Positions 37,323-47,813 of a stretch of 64,000 bases of DNA are shown in pieces. The position numbers and the translations under genes were made by a program. The stretch comes from Coniella vitis (lineage: Eukaryota; Ascomycota; Sordariomycetes; Diaporthales; Schizoparmaceae): the NCBI GenBank assembly GCA_011317545.1, contig WUJK01000001.1:3577001-3641000 (forward strand), read 5' to 3'. Under the pieces are notes generated by a model. That model worked only from the letters and a program-made list of their open reading frames with translations. It made no database searches and was not told the DNA's origin. Position 1 is the stretch's first letter. Every line of letters begins with the position of its first letter.

Positions 37323-40305
37323 CTAGCGACGTCGACTAGAGCTGCGGTCCCTACGCGTCCGATCACGCCTTGCCGAACGGCTCGTGCTGCGTTCACGATG
37401 AATGGCAGACTCGCGACGTTCGCCCCGACTCTCTCGCTCCCGCTCTCGGTTCCTATCGCGTTCCCGATCCCGGTCGCGATCTCTTTCCCTGTTCCTATCT
37501 CTGTCCCTATCTCTGTCCCTATCTCTGTCCCTATCTCTGTCCCTATCTCTGTCCCTATCTCTGTCCTTCTCTCTGTCACGGTCCCGAGACGTTTCCCTAA
37601 TGCGATGTCGTGGACGACTCCTACTCCGTGGTGAACGGCTGCGCCGCCTGTCCTTGGCCCGCTCACGTGATCGTTCCCGTCGTGTGGAGCTACTGCGGTC
37701 TCGACGGAACGAGTCTCGACGATCACGGTCTCTATGCCGCTCTCTGTCTCTTTCCCCATCTCTCACTCTGTCCCTGTCCCGATCCCGGTCCCGGTCCCGA
37801 TCTGTTTCGCGGTCGCGATTTCGGTCGCGATCTCGTTCTCTCTCTGGACGGTGCGAATCGATGCGAACTGCTGAGCGACTTCGTCTCCTGCTGCTGCCTT
37901 GAGGTACATAGCGATCAATATCCTCAGCAGGACGGCGTCGCATATCAGGAGACCGTTCGCCACGCTCACTACGATCGCCTGCGGCTTCATAATCAATACC
38001 AGGAACAGGCATACCCTTTTCACGGGCCTCTTTCTGCGCAGCGAGGTAGGCCTTGGCTTCCTTTTCACGTTCTCGCACTTGCTCTTGTTTCCAAGCCTCT
38101 TTCTCATCCTTGTCAAGATAGGCTGGCGGACGGTCCAAACCTTTGTCTGGGGATCTAGACCGGGCTCGCTTGGCTTCTCTTTGTGTACTCCTTGATCTTC
38201 TTCGAGCCGATCGAGAGCGCTCGCGCTTCTTGGAAGGTGTGCGAGATCGAGGCCGAGTTCTTGAGGTTGACTGTCGCCGGGCTCCTGTATCAGACCTGGA
38301 TCGCTTGCGCCTATTCGAACGAGACGCATCGCGTCGATCTGATCTGAGAGGACTGCGTTGGCGAGGGGATCTGGATTTTCTTTTGTATGAATTGTAGTTG
38401 TCCCTAGGCCTGGTCCGGGAAGTGCTGCGTCGTCTGTCGTCTCGTCTTGTAGACCGGCTCCTTGACCTGCGCTGGCGCGTAGAGCGACTCCGTGACCGCC
38501 GAGAATAATGCTCCCGGCTGCGTCCACGTTTAGAAGCTCTGTCATCTCGCAGACTTTTGTGCTCGTCAGACGGCCGCTTCGGCCGTGAGGGCGATCTGTT
38601 GTAGCGTCTCTGAGATCCATGTGCCCTGTCGCCTCTCTCAGCCCGATCTCCACGCTTTGAAGCAGAAGGGCTGCGGTAAGACTCGTTACGCGTGGGTTCC
38701 TTTGTAGATGCGTCTTTTGTGTTTGCACTCAACGACCTCTGCCGACTCCTACCACGAGCATCCTTATTTGTTGCAAGTGGTGAGCGTGATTTGCGACGAG
38801 ATCGTGAGTGACGTCTGGTAACGCTGCGGGAGCGTCTTCTATCCTCTTTCGCCTTATCTTCATCATTTTCTGTGAGATCTTTGGAATCTCTGGGCTCTCT
38901 TGGCTTCTCTGGGACTTTGGGTTGCGCCGCGTCCTCTGCTGGCTTGTGATTCTTCATAGAATTGGTAATGCGAGACTCCATACTCCCCTCCAACTTGCCC
39001 CGTGATAGTGCTGCTGCTTCAGAGGGCCTCTTCGAGTCAGGGACTTTGGGTGAGTCTCTGCGGATGGGTTGGATGGCCGAAGCAGGCATGCTTTTTCGGG
39101 GTGGCGGTTTTAGCTCCTCATCAATCTCGAGTTCTGGTTGCTTTGCTGTAACACGTTTACTATCTCTGAGCAGATCAGCCAGTGCCTCTTCTTCAAGACG
39201 AGAAAGCTCTTCCTTAGAAAGCTGTTTCTTCATATCTTCAGGGCGACCGCGGCTGTCCTCTCTCGATTCATGGTGTCGTCGATGCCTGTCTCTAGAGCGG
39301 GTTCTCGAACTGTCCCTTGCTCGTGAGCGATCCCGCGATCTTTCTCTATCCCGACGAGGTCGCGATCGGTCTCTGTCCCTTTCCTGATGCCGGTCATGAT
39401 CTCGACTCCTATCACGCTCACGGGCCCTTGAACGATCGCGCCGCTCACGACGTTCACGACGTTCTCGGTCACGCTGCTCGCGCTCCCTTTCGCGCTCCTT
39501 TTCCCTAGCATCGCGCTCTTGCTTGCGCTTCTCCTCTCGAGCAGCTCGCTCTGCCTCACGCTTTTTAAGCTCAGCACGCTCTTCCCGCTCGGCGATTTCC
39601 TTCTTTTGACGCGCAATCAACTCTTCCATAGCTTTAAGCTCGGCATACTTTTTGTCGCGGTCTGCACGCCTTGTAGCAGTCGCTATGGCGTAGTCGTAAT
39701 CCGTTCTGGAGCCCTTGACGCGCTCTATCTCAGCTGCCTCTTCACCTATCTCGGCCGCTCGCAATTCACGAATTTGATTTTCTATCGGTTCGATGTCGAT
39801 GAGGTTCTCAAACATGGCCTCGGCATTCCTGTACACACCCGTGCGGTCCAAAGCCCCATCTATAAGGGCAACGGCCTTTCCACGGTCAATCGACAAGAGT
39901 TGCATGGGGTTTCGTTCGACTTCGGCTTCGGCGATTTCGACGATGGCCTCTTGGAATTCTGATCGATGATCCTATTGACAATGGCGCTATCAGTGTCACT
40001 CGCAGCAGTGTTTGAAAGCAAGGTCGCTATGAGATGCAGTGGCATACGCTGGCTTCGAATGTATCCCAGACGGATTTTCGCGTCTCGTCATAACCTCCCT
40101 TCTTTTTGAATGCGTGGGCAAGCTCTTCAATCGCTGACCGCGTAGCGGATGGCAGTGGCAGCTCGGATGCCTTGAATTGCCGTGGCTTGGGTACAACAGC
40201 CGGGCCCTCAGCCATGTTGGTGTCGCTACCTGCTACTGCGTCACTGTCGGTTGTCGCTGGCGGCGTAGGTGCAGGAACCGTCGTATTGATAGCTGCGACC
40301 GCCAT
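37323..40305 (-). CDS. SHG1: Shg1-domain (COMPASS subunit) protein with long RS-rich tail
   Basis: Exons, in transcript order, are 40305-40048 and 39971-37323, giving 968 residues; the join reads VWDTFEASDHRSEFQEAIVEI. Residues about 55-125 match the Shg1/BOD1 domain: AIEELAHAFKKKGGYDETRKSVWD, then a helical pair and TGVYRNAEAMFENLI. In yeast Shg1 belongs to the Set1/COMPASS H3K4 methyltransferase; animal relatives are BOD1/BOD1L. The rest is a very long low-complexity region of Arg-Glu, Arg-Asp and Arg-Ser repeats, plus a charged coiled-coil-like part near 150-230. This resembles splicing-factor RS domains. A conserved island (PPAYLDKDEKEAWKQEQ) sits near residue 720. The yeast protein is far shorter (about 140 residues). 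Domain call good; actual COMPASS membership is an inference, and a role in RNA processing is possible. Confidence 0.82.
37495..37566. repeat. Coding 12-bp minisatellite, six units
   Basis: Six tandem copies of CTATCTCTGTCC on the plus strand, which encode Asp-Arg repeats on the minus strand near the C-terminus of the Shg1-domain protein. The unit length is a multiple of three, so copy-number changes keep the frame. Confidence 0.9.
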
Positions 40306-40903
40306 AATGAAGGAACGGCGCGCCCTCGGAAGGCAAGGCTTATAGAAGATCCGCAGTCATCAAGCAGCAAGCGATGATGGCAGACCCTGGAAGACCAATA
40401 TCGCCAGACACCTGTGATCAGTAATGCACCCGCCAGAAGTGGTCGTGATCTTTGGAAGGCAAGAATGAAGGAATCGTCGCGCGAAGATGGGACTTGCTCA
40501 ATGCAGGGATCACAAACGGCAGGTAGGTGGGGCGCGCTTTTGGAAAACACCCCTGGCTTGCAAGAGCCGCAAGTGGGTCAGCGACAGGCCCCCTTGCTGT
40601 TTGCACTGGCAGGCGCCCCCCACGGTTTCTCCACGCTAGGAGCTGGAAAAAGACCTCAGGCCGCGGCCAACATCAACCGGCAGAAAGCTCCAATGAAGCT
40701 TGGCCTATCAGTCATCCACTTCAACTTGTACGACTAAAATCGACGATAACCGCTTTACGCAAACAGGCTCCGGCGCTTTATAACCAGCGATTGCGACGAC
40801 TATCACCGAGCATTGTCTCGCGGAGCCTCCGTTGCATCAGAACAAGGACAGGACCTCCTCTCTATCCACCGCCTTGGTCACGGATAATCACAGCGCTGCG
40901 ACA
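40306..40903. other. Divergent intergenic region, SHG1-like (-) and small mitochondrial gene (+)
   Basis: A 598-bp region expected to hold both promoters. An open frame of 107 codons (40414-40737) shows no domain. No strong motif was recognised. Confidence 0.5.
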
Positions 40904-41243
40904 ATGGTTTCACGTATTGTCTTTTGGACCGGCTTCGGTACGATCTGCAACACCTGCCCACCATGATGATGCATCATGTCATGGTACGATACGAAGGCAT
41001 GCAATCTAATGAGGAAGATATACAGGCCTCGCAGTTCGGGTATGGCAGCTCGGTCTGCAAAAGACACGCCCCTTTGCGCCCAAACTCCTCTGGGCGTACC
41101 CCGTCTTTGGCGCATGCGGTGCTAGTTTCGGCTACTGGATGGACAATGTTGAGAAGAAGCAGACTCAGATTCTGCAGGAGAGAAAAGAAGCTATTCTGGC
41201 CAAGCGAGCAAGGCGGGCAGCAAGGGAAGCTGAGGCAGCATGA
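40904..41243 (+). CDS. Small mitochondrial membrane protein, complex I accessory-subunit-like
   Basis: A two-exon gene too small to stand out by length: exons 40904-40937 and 41026-41243 give 83 residues. The 88-bp intron has a GTACGA donor, a CTAAT branch and a CAG acceptor. The protein begins MVSRIVFWTGFGLAVRVWQL, has a second hydrophobic stretch (LLWAYPVFGACGASFGYWMD) and ends in a charged helix (QERKEAILAKRARRAAREAE). This two-helix-plus-charged-tail layout matches a fungal NADH:ubiquinone oxidoreductase accessory subunit that I associate with the NUUM / B14.5b (NDUFC2) type. The gene is well supported by clean splicing and composition; the complex I assignment is from memory of the family pattern and less sure. 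Confidence 0.72.
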
Positions 41244-41856
41244 GCCAACACGGATATTTACGATGAATGGCAATCAACAAGCGGATAATGCTTCAAATCT
41301 ACACACTCTGAATTTGATTGAGGCAACGCATTTGATTGTCAATGAGCCAGTGTTCTAAGCAGTGGCTGCACAACTCGCAGTACTGTCGTTCGTCCACCAC
41401 GTCTGGCTGTCCCCGTGTCGAGATCACTCGTCTTCTTACCGTAGCATCTTCTTGCCAAGCCATGCCTTGTTCAATACTCCAAACGCTATGGCACAAGAAA
41501 GGAAAAATAAAGAGAGTCCTCCGTCGCATTCATCTTGTGTGGGCAAAAAAATCAAGGCAATGCAAAGTAATAACCTCTGACCAATGAAATCCACGTGGAT
41601 AGAGGCGGCACTGTGCCAGAAGCAGTCGGTAGGCTCCAATACGAGACTCAAATGAAGAAACACCATATTCGCGTCGCCCACTGGGGATCTTCAACAATTC
41701 CTGATTGACCGATTTCCCCACCCCGCCATCTAGCCAGACTTTCCCTCCTTATGCAAGTAATGGTAGAATCAACCTTCTTTCTTAGTCTACCCTGTCCCCG
41801 CGTTTTGGCATGTTTGATGTCGATCTTGAGATAAGCGGAGTTTTCGGGGGTCATAT
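41244..41856. other. Convergent intergenic region before GCD2
   Basis: Should contain 3' UTRs of the small mitochondrial gene (+) and GCD2 (-). No gene or repeat was recognised. Confidence 0.5.
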
Positions 41857-43279
41857 TCAATTCGATGTACGCTCGTCAATCTTCTTGAGGACTGAGAGAA
41901 GAGCGGAGGTGGAGCCACTGGCATTTGCCTCTTCGCTCTCTGTTATCACCAACGACAAGTACTTGTCCTTAGTCACATCAAAGAGTAGTCGGAAGTGGTC
42001 GGCGGTGCATTGCTCGGGGTCGATTTCATTGTAGGTCAGAGAATCAACCGAAACGCGTTCTCTGTCGCAATTAACCGTCTCAAGCAGCGAGATGACGGGG
42101 ACACGGGCGTCCTTGGCTGCCATGGCGACGTCAGAGGTGCCTGCTGGGGCATACAACGATCCGTTGGCAAACATGGCCTCAGCACCCAGCAGGACCTTAG
42201 AGGCCCGTCGGACATTCATGCTAATACCCGATAGATTGGGGTAGTAGCGCACGCGAATACCATCGTTTCTGAGAATCTTGGCCAGTTCCTGGCCTGGGCG
42301 GTCGAAGGGGTCATCAACTACCGTCACCTCAAATTTGCGTCCAGCAGCCCAGGCGCGTTGTAACGTTATCCGAACAAGCCTGGTGTTGCCGTATGTTAGG
42401 ATGACATCGCCGTCTTCGAGAACCGACAAGGCCTGGGAGGGAATGGCGTCTTCTGCGTAGAGCACTCTCTCTTGAACAAGCTGCTCTATAGCTTGGCACA
42501 GAGACTCCTTGGATTCCTCCTCTGATGCATTCAGTTCAACAAGCTTGGCAATCCTTGCTTTGAGCATGCGGATGGCATTGCCCATTGAGAAACACATGGG
42601 TCGACATCCTGTCAGGTACTCAATCTGGGGGTTGAGACAGTGTGGAAGGAAGTGACGAGTGAATGTGTGACCGGGTGGGCTTTCATAAGACTCAATAACC
42701 TAGATTGCTTCAATTAGCAAGACTGACTGTGCTTAACCTGAAATGAAATGTGACACTGACTTTCTGAAATGCCACAAGCATAGCCTCAAGGCGCGCTAAG
42801 TTGTCCTTCAAGGTGAAATTGGCCATCTGTTGTCCGATGGCAAGAACAGCTGGGTGCACATCTTTGTCGGCTTTGGATAGAGGGAGTTTCTTGGCCATAG
42901 TCAGGTAGCTGAACGCCTCTGGTACTTCGGGTCCTTTTGGTTTGGGAGGTGGCTGTGGGGCCTGTACAGGTGCTGGACCGGCCTTCTTAGGACCCCTAGC
43001 ATTTGTAGCAGGTGACGATGTTGTGGCCGTGTCATGCTTCTGTGTCTTTGGTTTTGGTGTTCCTTTGTTGCTTTCATTTGAGGCAGGTGATTCTGCGGCC
43101 TCAGCCACGTTCTTTGCAGCGACCACTTGCCCTCTTCGCGCAGCCTTCTCGGCTTTCTTCTGGGCCTTGAGTTGTGCGGGAGTCAATTTTGGGCCTGCAT
43201 CCTGGGGAGCTGCCGGTGCCGTTGATGGAGCAGCAGCAGAGGCAGCAGCAGAGGGAGCAGGAGGAACGGTCTCGGACAT
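41857..43279 (-). CDS. GCD2: Translation initiation factor eIF2B subunit delta
   Basis: Regulatory/structural subunit of the eIF2B guanine nucleotide exchange factor that recycles eIF2-GDP in the cytosol and senses phosphorylated eIF2 alpha. Exons, in transcript order, are 43279-42761 and 42699-41857, giving 453 residues, on the short side for fungal GCD2. The N-terminal 130 residues are Ala/Pro/Lys-rich (QLKAQKKAEKAARRG). The join AFQKVIESYESPPGHTFTRH matches the family, as do LNPQIEYLTGCRPMCFSMGN, DGDVILTYG, VVDDPFDRPGQELA, LLGAEAMFANGSLYAPAGT and the C-terminal YNEIDPEQCTADHF. The donor of its single intron is GTCAGT rather than the usual GTRAGT. A TGAGTCA site lies 91 bp upstream of the start codon. 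Confidence 0.95.
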
Positions 43280-43993
43280 TTTTTGGCTTGACGCGCTTGG
43301 TGTTGTGCGTCTAGGTGTTTTGAGTGGTATATTGAACGCCGAACGCGTGATGGGGCATGATATTTTGAGTGAGTCAAAAGGGCTTAAAGTGGAATGAAGT
43401 ACAAAAGTACTTTGTGCCCCACTCTGCGCTTTCTGATTGGTGACATGAGCCTCCTGCTTGCTTGCATGTGAACCAAGAGAGAGTTCTTGTACCTGGTGGC
43501 TTCCAAGAGGCTAAGATACATACTAGTGGCTACCTAGGTACTTCGCTCAGCTTCCTCAGACCATGGATGTGTAGATGTCAGGAGAAGTTGGGGAACAGGC
43601 CGACGACTTATATATTTGTTAGGCTAATACGGAGCGTGAGGACGCTAAACTTGGAATCAATTTGGAAGAATCAAATCAAATATGCTCCGAATACAAATGT
43701 TCTGGTTGAGTAATCAGCAACGCCTAGTAATGGAAATAAACGCAAGCAGAGCAGGTTGCTAATTGCACCGCCATTTTCAGACCTACCTATGCAACTTTTC
43801 GACGTAACGGGTGCACATCGACATATCTGGGCTCACAATGGCACTCGTGTTGATACCAAAATGCAGTTGGCCTCACCCTGTAGGTTCGCATCGTTACCTG
43901 GGATCGTGAGGACTGATCACATAATTCCCCTTATCACGCACGCGGAAGTGCAACCGTCACCATAACCTCTTTATCACTCGTTGGAACTCGTAC
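43280..43993. other. Intergenic region between GCD2 and IF3mt
   Basis: Contains the GCD2 promoter on the left and the 3' end of the IF3 gene on the right. Motifs seen are a TGAGTCA at 43370, an ACGCGT near 43344 and a perfect palindrome TACCTAGGTA near 43535. No gene recognised. Confidence 0.5.
43370..43376. promoter_or_regulatory. Candidate Gcn4/CPC1 site TGAGTCA
   Basis: A perfect TGASTCA match 91 bp upstream of the GCD2 start codon. Motifs of this degeneracy occur by chance several times per 64 kb, so this is only a candidate. Confidence 0.3.
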
Positions 43994-44887
43994 CTAGTCA
44001 TCTATGGCCTCATCGTTCGTTGCCTCCTGTGCCTTGCCCTGCAGGAACAACTTCAAAGTGGCAAGCAGTTTTCCTTCCCTTCCCTTCCACTCCTTAGAAC
44101 CGGTGACCTCGTGTGTGCCCTCCACAACCCTGTCCACCAATGCCTGAGCATCCTTCTCCGTCGGTTGTACCTTGGCCTTCTTCTTCTTTTGGAAGATGAC
44201 TTGCACTCTGTATCCCTTGGCCAGGAATCGCTTCATGTTCTTAACCTTGTGATCTAAGTCATGTAGCGTCATGGACCAGTTGATCTCCAATTCCTTCTCC
44301 TTGTTGGTGGCTGCTTGTTTCTTGCGCTGTTCCTTCTCATGCTGCTGTCGCTGCAGCTCTTCCTTCTTGTTGATGATCACAGCAACCGGCCACTCAATCG
44401 CATCCGGATCTTCAGGATTCGGCATGTGTGTAACTTGTAGCGAATGTGTCTTTGTGTCAATCTGTTGGAGCAGGTCCCTGACACGTAGTGGCTCTGACAG
44501 CCTCTCGACGCCATCATCTGAGCTTTCTTTGAGAAATACGAAGGGTATGCGGATCTCATCATCGCGGGGCAAGCGCCCAAGCTTCGCGGCCACCCGCGGA
44601 GCAGGTGCGTTCTTCTTCGTTGGCCGCCGTACTAGCGGCGATGCTGGGGTTCTCTGGGCAGGTGGCGGGGCTCGATTCACTTGGGACGCCCTCGTATCAA
44701 AACCCCAAGTCCCAGCACTACCGAAGGATTTGTCCCATCTCGTGCGGAGTTGTTGTGTTGAAGCAGGCAGCAAAGCAGGGACGAATATTCTTGTGACATG
44801 AAGGCAATCGGCCGTACCGAGACTGGAAGGAATGAAGACGCGTTGTAATGCGGTCGCCGTATTGAATGCGCATTTCGAAGAGGCCAT
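43994..44887 (-). CDS. Mitochondrial translation initiation factor IF-3
   Basis: Single-exon gene; 297 residues from the ATG at 44887 (MASSKCAFNTATALQRVF). An in-frame ATG three codons earlier at 44896 is also possible; codons further upstream lack an ATG. The N-terminal 60 residues look like a mitochondrial targeting region. A Pro/Ala/Lys-rich linker leads to the IF3 N-domain-like part (LPRDDEIRIPFVFLKESSDD, LRVRDLLQQIDTKTHSLQV) and then a C-domain with EKELEINWSMTLHDLDHKVK and FLAKGYRVQVIFQKKKKAK. IF3 prevents premature joining of mitoribosomal subunits and helps start-codon selection. It resembles the fungal group named after yeast Aim23. Family call good. Confidence 0.86.
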   Translation of the reverse strand: MASSKCAFNTATALQRVFIPSSLGTADCLHVTRIFVPALLPASTQQLRTRWDKSFGSAGTWGFDTRASQVNRAPPPAQRTPASPLVRRPTKKNAPAPRVAAKLGRLPRDDEIRIPFVFLKESSDDGVERLSEPLRVRDLLQQIDTKTHSLQVTHMPNPEDPDAIEWPVAVIINKKEELQRQQHEKEQRKKQAATNKEKELEINWSMTLHDLDHKVKNMKRFLAKGYRVQVIFQKKKKAKVQPTEKDAQALVDRVVEGTHEVTGSKEWKGREGKLLATLKLFLQGKAQEATNDEAIDD

Positions 44888-45414
44888 GATGTACATAACA
44901 TCCGAATCTGGGTATGACTGGTCGAAAAAAGGAGGGCGGTGCGCTTGAACGAGTGCGAGGTCTTTGTATGCTGCGTGCAAGAGGAATGAGGAAAGTATAG
45001 CTCGAAAATCTTCCTTGAAGCTGTGTATATACAAGCCGGCCTGACCAATTAAATAGCATCAGACTTGTTTACGTAACCGCTGCCTCGGGTCATACCGTTA
45101 AACCTCCCTTGGGAGGTCTAATTAAAAAGAATAGAAAACCTACGCTGATTGAAACCACATGATATATTGCTATTCCGTAGAATATTAAGTGTTGCTAGTC
45201 TGAGTAAGTGTTCTATTTCAATGGATAATTGCGTTAAGGAGTAGAGGATTACAACGTAGTACGCCATGTAGCGGGTACTTATTTACATCTGAGGACAACA
45301 GAATGTGATTTACAGCCTATAAATTCGGCGGCCAGCTGACTTTCGCTCATTCACCCAAGAAACTAGAGTAATCGGGATTGAGCGTCCAGGTTGTTCAAAC
45401 CCATTCCTGTCATC
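44888..45414. other. Divergent intergenic region, IF3mt (-) and thioredoxin (+)
   Basis: AT-richer than its surroundings. It contains a small stem (CCTCCC/GGGAGG) around 45102-45116. No gene recognised. Confidence 0.5.
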
Positions 45415-46168
45415 ATGGAGACGATCTACTATGTCCTCTTGGCTGTTCTCGCCTTTTTCATATTTGGACCAGTAAGTCTCGTCTTCCATTTCATCTAGGC
45501 GGCTTCTACTTTCCGCGGGCCAATTGGTGTCATTGTGCACCTGGGTAAAAAGGCCAGCCACCCTTTGTAAATGAGGGCATCACAACAGTAAACCAGTTTG
45601 CTCAATCAATATATACTCCTTTGCATTCTTGGCGCGGCCTTCTCTATCGGTCAAGTCTTGAGAGTATCTGGAGCTCTAACACTAAATTCAAAAACAGGCT
45701 CTACTGCAAGACCGAAGCCCAATCCCAGAAACCTCAGGCAGAGTCCACAAGATCACTACACCAGCAGAGCTCGACGCGCTCCTCGGAACCACCACCAATG
45801 TCGTCGTAGACTTTTACGCAGACTGGTGCCCTCCCTGCCGCGCCATCGCGCCCGTATTCTCCAAGCTCGCCGACGAGCACGCGCTCCAGGGCCAGCTTGC
45901 CTTTGCAAAAGTCAATGTCGATCACGTCAACCAGGTCGCCGGCCGCTATGGCGTTTCGGCCATGCCTACCTTTGTCTTCTTTGAGGATGGGCAGCCGAAG
46001 CCGGTGTCCGGCGTGGAAAAGGTGAGGCCAAGCCAGTCAGTTGTCACCAAGGACAACGGAGTGGAAAGGATCAGAGGTGCAGACCATCACGCCCTCACTG
46101 CCGTTATCAAGACGTTGGGCTTGAAAGCTAGAAGTGCGGCTGGAGTAGAAGAGGCCAAGGCAGAATAG
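45415..46168 (+). CDS. Thioredoxin-domain protein, possibly membrane-anchored
   Basis: Disulfide oxidoreductase fold. The main exon is 45698-46168, encoding a thioredoxin domain: VHKITTPAELDALL, VVVDFYADWCPPCRAIAPVF (active site Trp-Cys-Pro-Pro-Cys at about 62-66), LAFAKVNVDHV, YGVSAMPTFVFFEDG with the cis-proline. No in-frame ATG precedes the active site in that exon, so an upstream exon is required. The best candidate is 45415-45471, METIYYVLLAVLAFFIFGP, with a GTAAGT donor in the right phase and a CTAAC branch near the acceptor (intron 226 bp). It would add a membrane anchor, giving 175 residues. The active site has Pro where most thioredoxins have Gly, and about 17 extra residues sit before the last helix. 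Thioredoxin call firm; first exon tentative. Confidence 0.76.
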
Positions 46169-46651
46169 ACCTTTGACGGGCAAAAGAGGCACAGTTTACT
46201 GCCAAAGAGTTCTATCGACATTCTAAAACAAATCTACAACGACAAACCACGGGGGTGTTTCGCTTCCCACCAAGTTATTTGAGGCTTCCAGGAGTTTGCA
46301 TAGCTACCATGATAGGTATGTACGAGCACATCGGAGCTCGATCAAATGGCACCATACTACGTGCAGACGGCCAACGGCCTACGACCAATCAAATGCTGCT
46401 TCCGTATTTACGTAATGTCAGCCCTTCATCCACCTTCCCATCGCTAGGAACCTTGCCATCATCATGAGTCTTTGAAAGGTACACATCCAACTCTTTTGCA
46501 TCGATTTCGTTCGGTTTTATCTGCTCTTATGCGACTGTGAATGTATAGTGGGTATGCCACTACGCTAAAAGCGAGAGCATCCAACTTTTTCCTTGAATTT
46601 CGGTGCCTTGCATCCAACCACATGCACACACGCACACACAAATAAAGAACC
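46169..46651. other. Intergenic region before IMP1
   Basis: 3' UTR of the thioredoxin gene and promoter of IMP1. A short CA-rich tract lies just before the IMP1 start (about 46621-46640). No gene recognised. Confidence 0.5.
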
Positions 46652-47326
46652 ATGTCCTTTCTAAACCACCTCGTCCAAACCTACCGCGGCCGCCCCTTCC
46701 CGGTCCTGGTCCGAACGGCCCAGCTCTTCTTCGCCGCTCACTTTGCCCTCACTTACTTTTACTCATGGGGTGTCGCCAGCGGGCCCTCAATGCTACCCGG
46801 CTGGGAAGTCTGGGGCCGCGGTGCCGTCGTCTCGCACCGATACCGCCGAGGTAAAGATATCCAAGTCGGTGATATCGTCCGCTTCAAGATCCCCATCAAC
46901 AACGGCATCGCCATTAAGCGCGTCATGGGCATGCCGGGGGATTATGTTCTTGTGCATGGGCCGGGCAGTGGGCGTAATGAGATGATCCAGGTGCGTTATC
47001 TCCCTTTTTGTCTCTTTTTTTTCTATCACTTTTTCTTTGAATAGTGCGTTGCCAGAATGAGAGATGGCGGTACAACGTTCGCCCAAGTATGTGCAGGTGC
47101 GTAAGCAATGAGTACTGACCAAAGTTTGCCGGGGTTATGGGGCGAATAGGTTCCCAAGGGCCATTGTTGGGTTCTAGGCGACAACGCGTCTGCATCGAGA
47201 GACTCGAGATTGTATGGGCCCGTGCCATTGGCATTGGTTGATGGTAAGGTTATCTACCAAACCGGAGCGTGGCCATGGCAGTGGCAACGAATCAACAAGA
47301 TCAAGAATCCTTTGGAAGAGGCCTAA
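46652..47326 (+). CDS. IMP1: Mitochondrial inner membrane peptidase subunit Imp1
   Basis: Membrane-bound signal peptidase (S26 family) that removes intermembrane-space sorting signals from proteins of the inner membrane. Exons 46652-46990 and 47150-47326 give 171 residues, close to the family norm. The join reads EMIQVPKGHCWVLGDN. An N-terminal hydrophobic helix (about 23-40) precedes the catalytic serine S46 in SGPSMLPG; the general-base lysine K89 lies in IAIKRVMGMPGD. Box E is GDNASASRDSRLYGPVPLAL. The asparagine-containing GDN-SxDSR form favours Imp1 over Imp2, but the two are alike. The 159-bp intron has a CTGAC branch site. Confidence 0.93.
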
Positions 47327-47813
47327 GTGTTCTTGAATGGCTCTGGGGCATATAAGTACACACCATTTCTGGCTGGCCCATTGCCAATTGACCATATACT
47401 TGCGGAGATGCAGGCTGTTGTCTTCTCTTTGCAAATGCACAACATCGCCAGCAAGTCACATAGAAGCCTATGCAAATCAAGGCTTACTGTCGCCTGCATA
47501 GTTTGGACTGTCAAAGCTGCGAGGTTTTACAAATGGATGGTGAAACCCAGCCTCCGGAGATGCTATGAACAAAACACAAACCAGCTCGATAAAATAGACA
47601 CCGCTGCCGCTAGCCTTCAATTCCCTCCCAATATACAGTCATACTCCAGATGTTATACTCCAGGGAACTCCACGCCCGAAACCTGCCGAGTCCAAGTAAA
47701 TGCGATTATTGTAGCCCGGGTATGAAGACGCCACGGTTTTGAAGAAATAAAAAGGTTCCCAAGTGACTAATCAATGCCAGAGCGTTCTGGTCTGCATACA
47801 GTCAAATTCATCA
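47327..47813. other. Convergent intergenic region, IMP1 and VAC8
   Basis: Expected to hold both 3' UTRs. No gene or repeat was recognised. Confidence 0.5.

Noticed and set aside
37402..37902. Open frame of Ser-Arg-Leu repeats on the plus strand
   Set aside because: Mirror image of the RS/RD coding repeat of the minus-strand Shg1-domain gene.
46024..46068. Possible extra intron in the thioredoxin gene (GTGAGG near 46024)
   Set aside because: Removing it with a proper AG shifts the frame and destroys the conserved last helix, so the segment is kept as coding.
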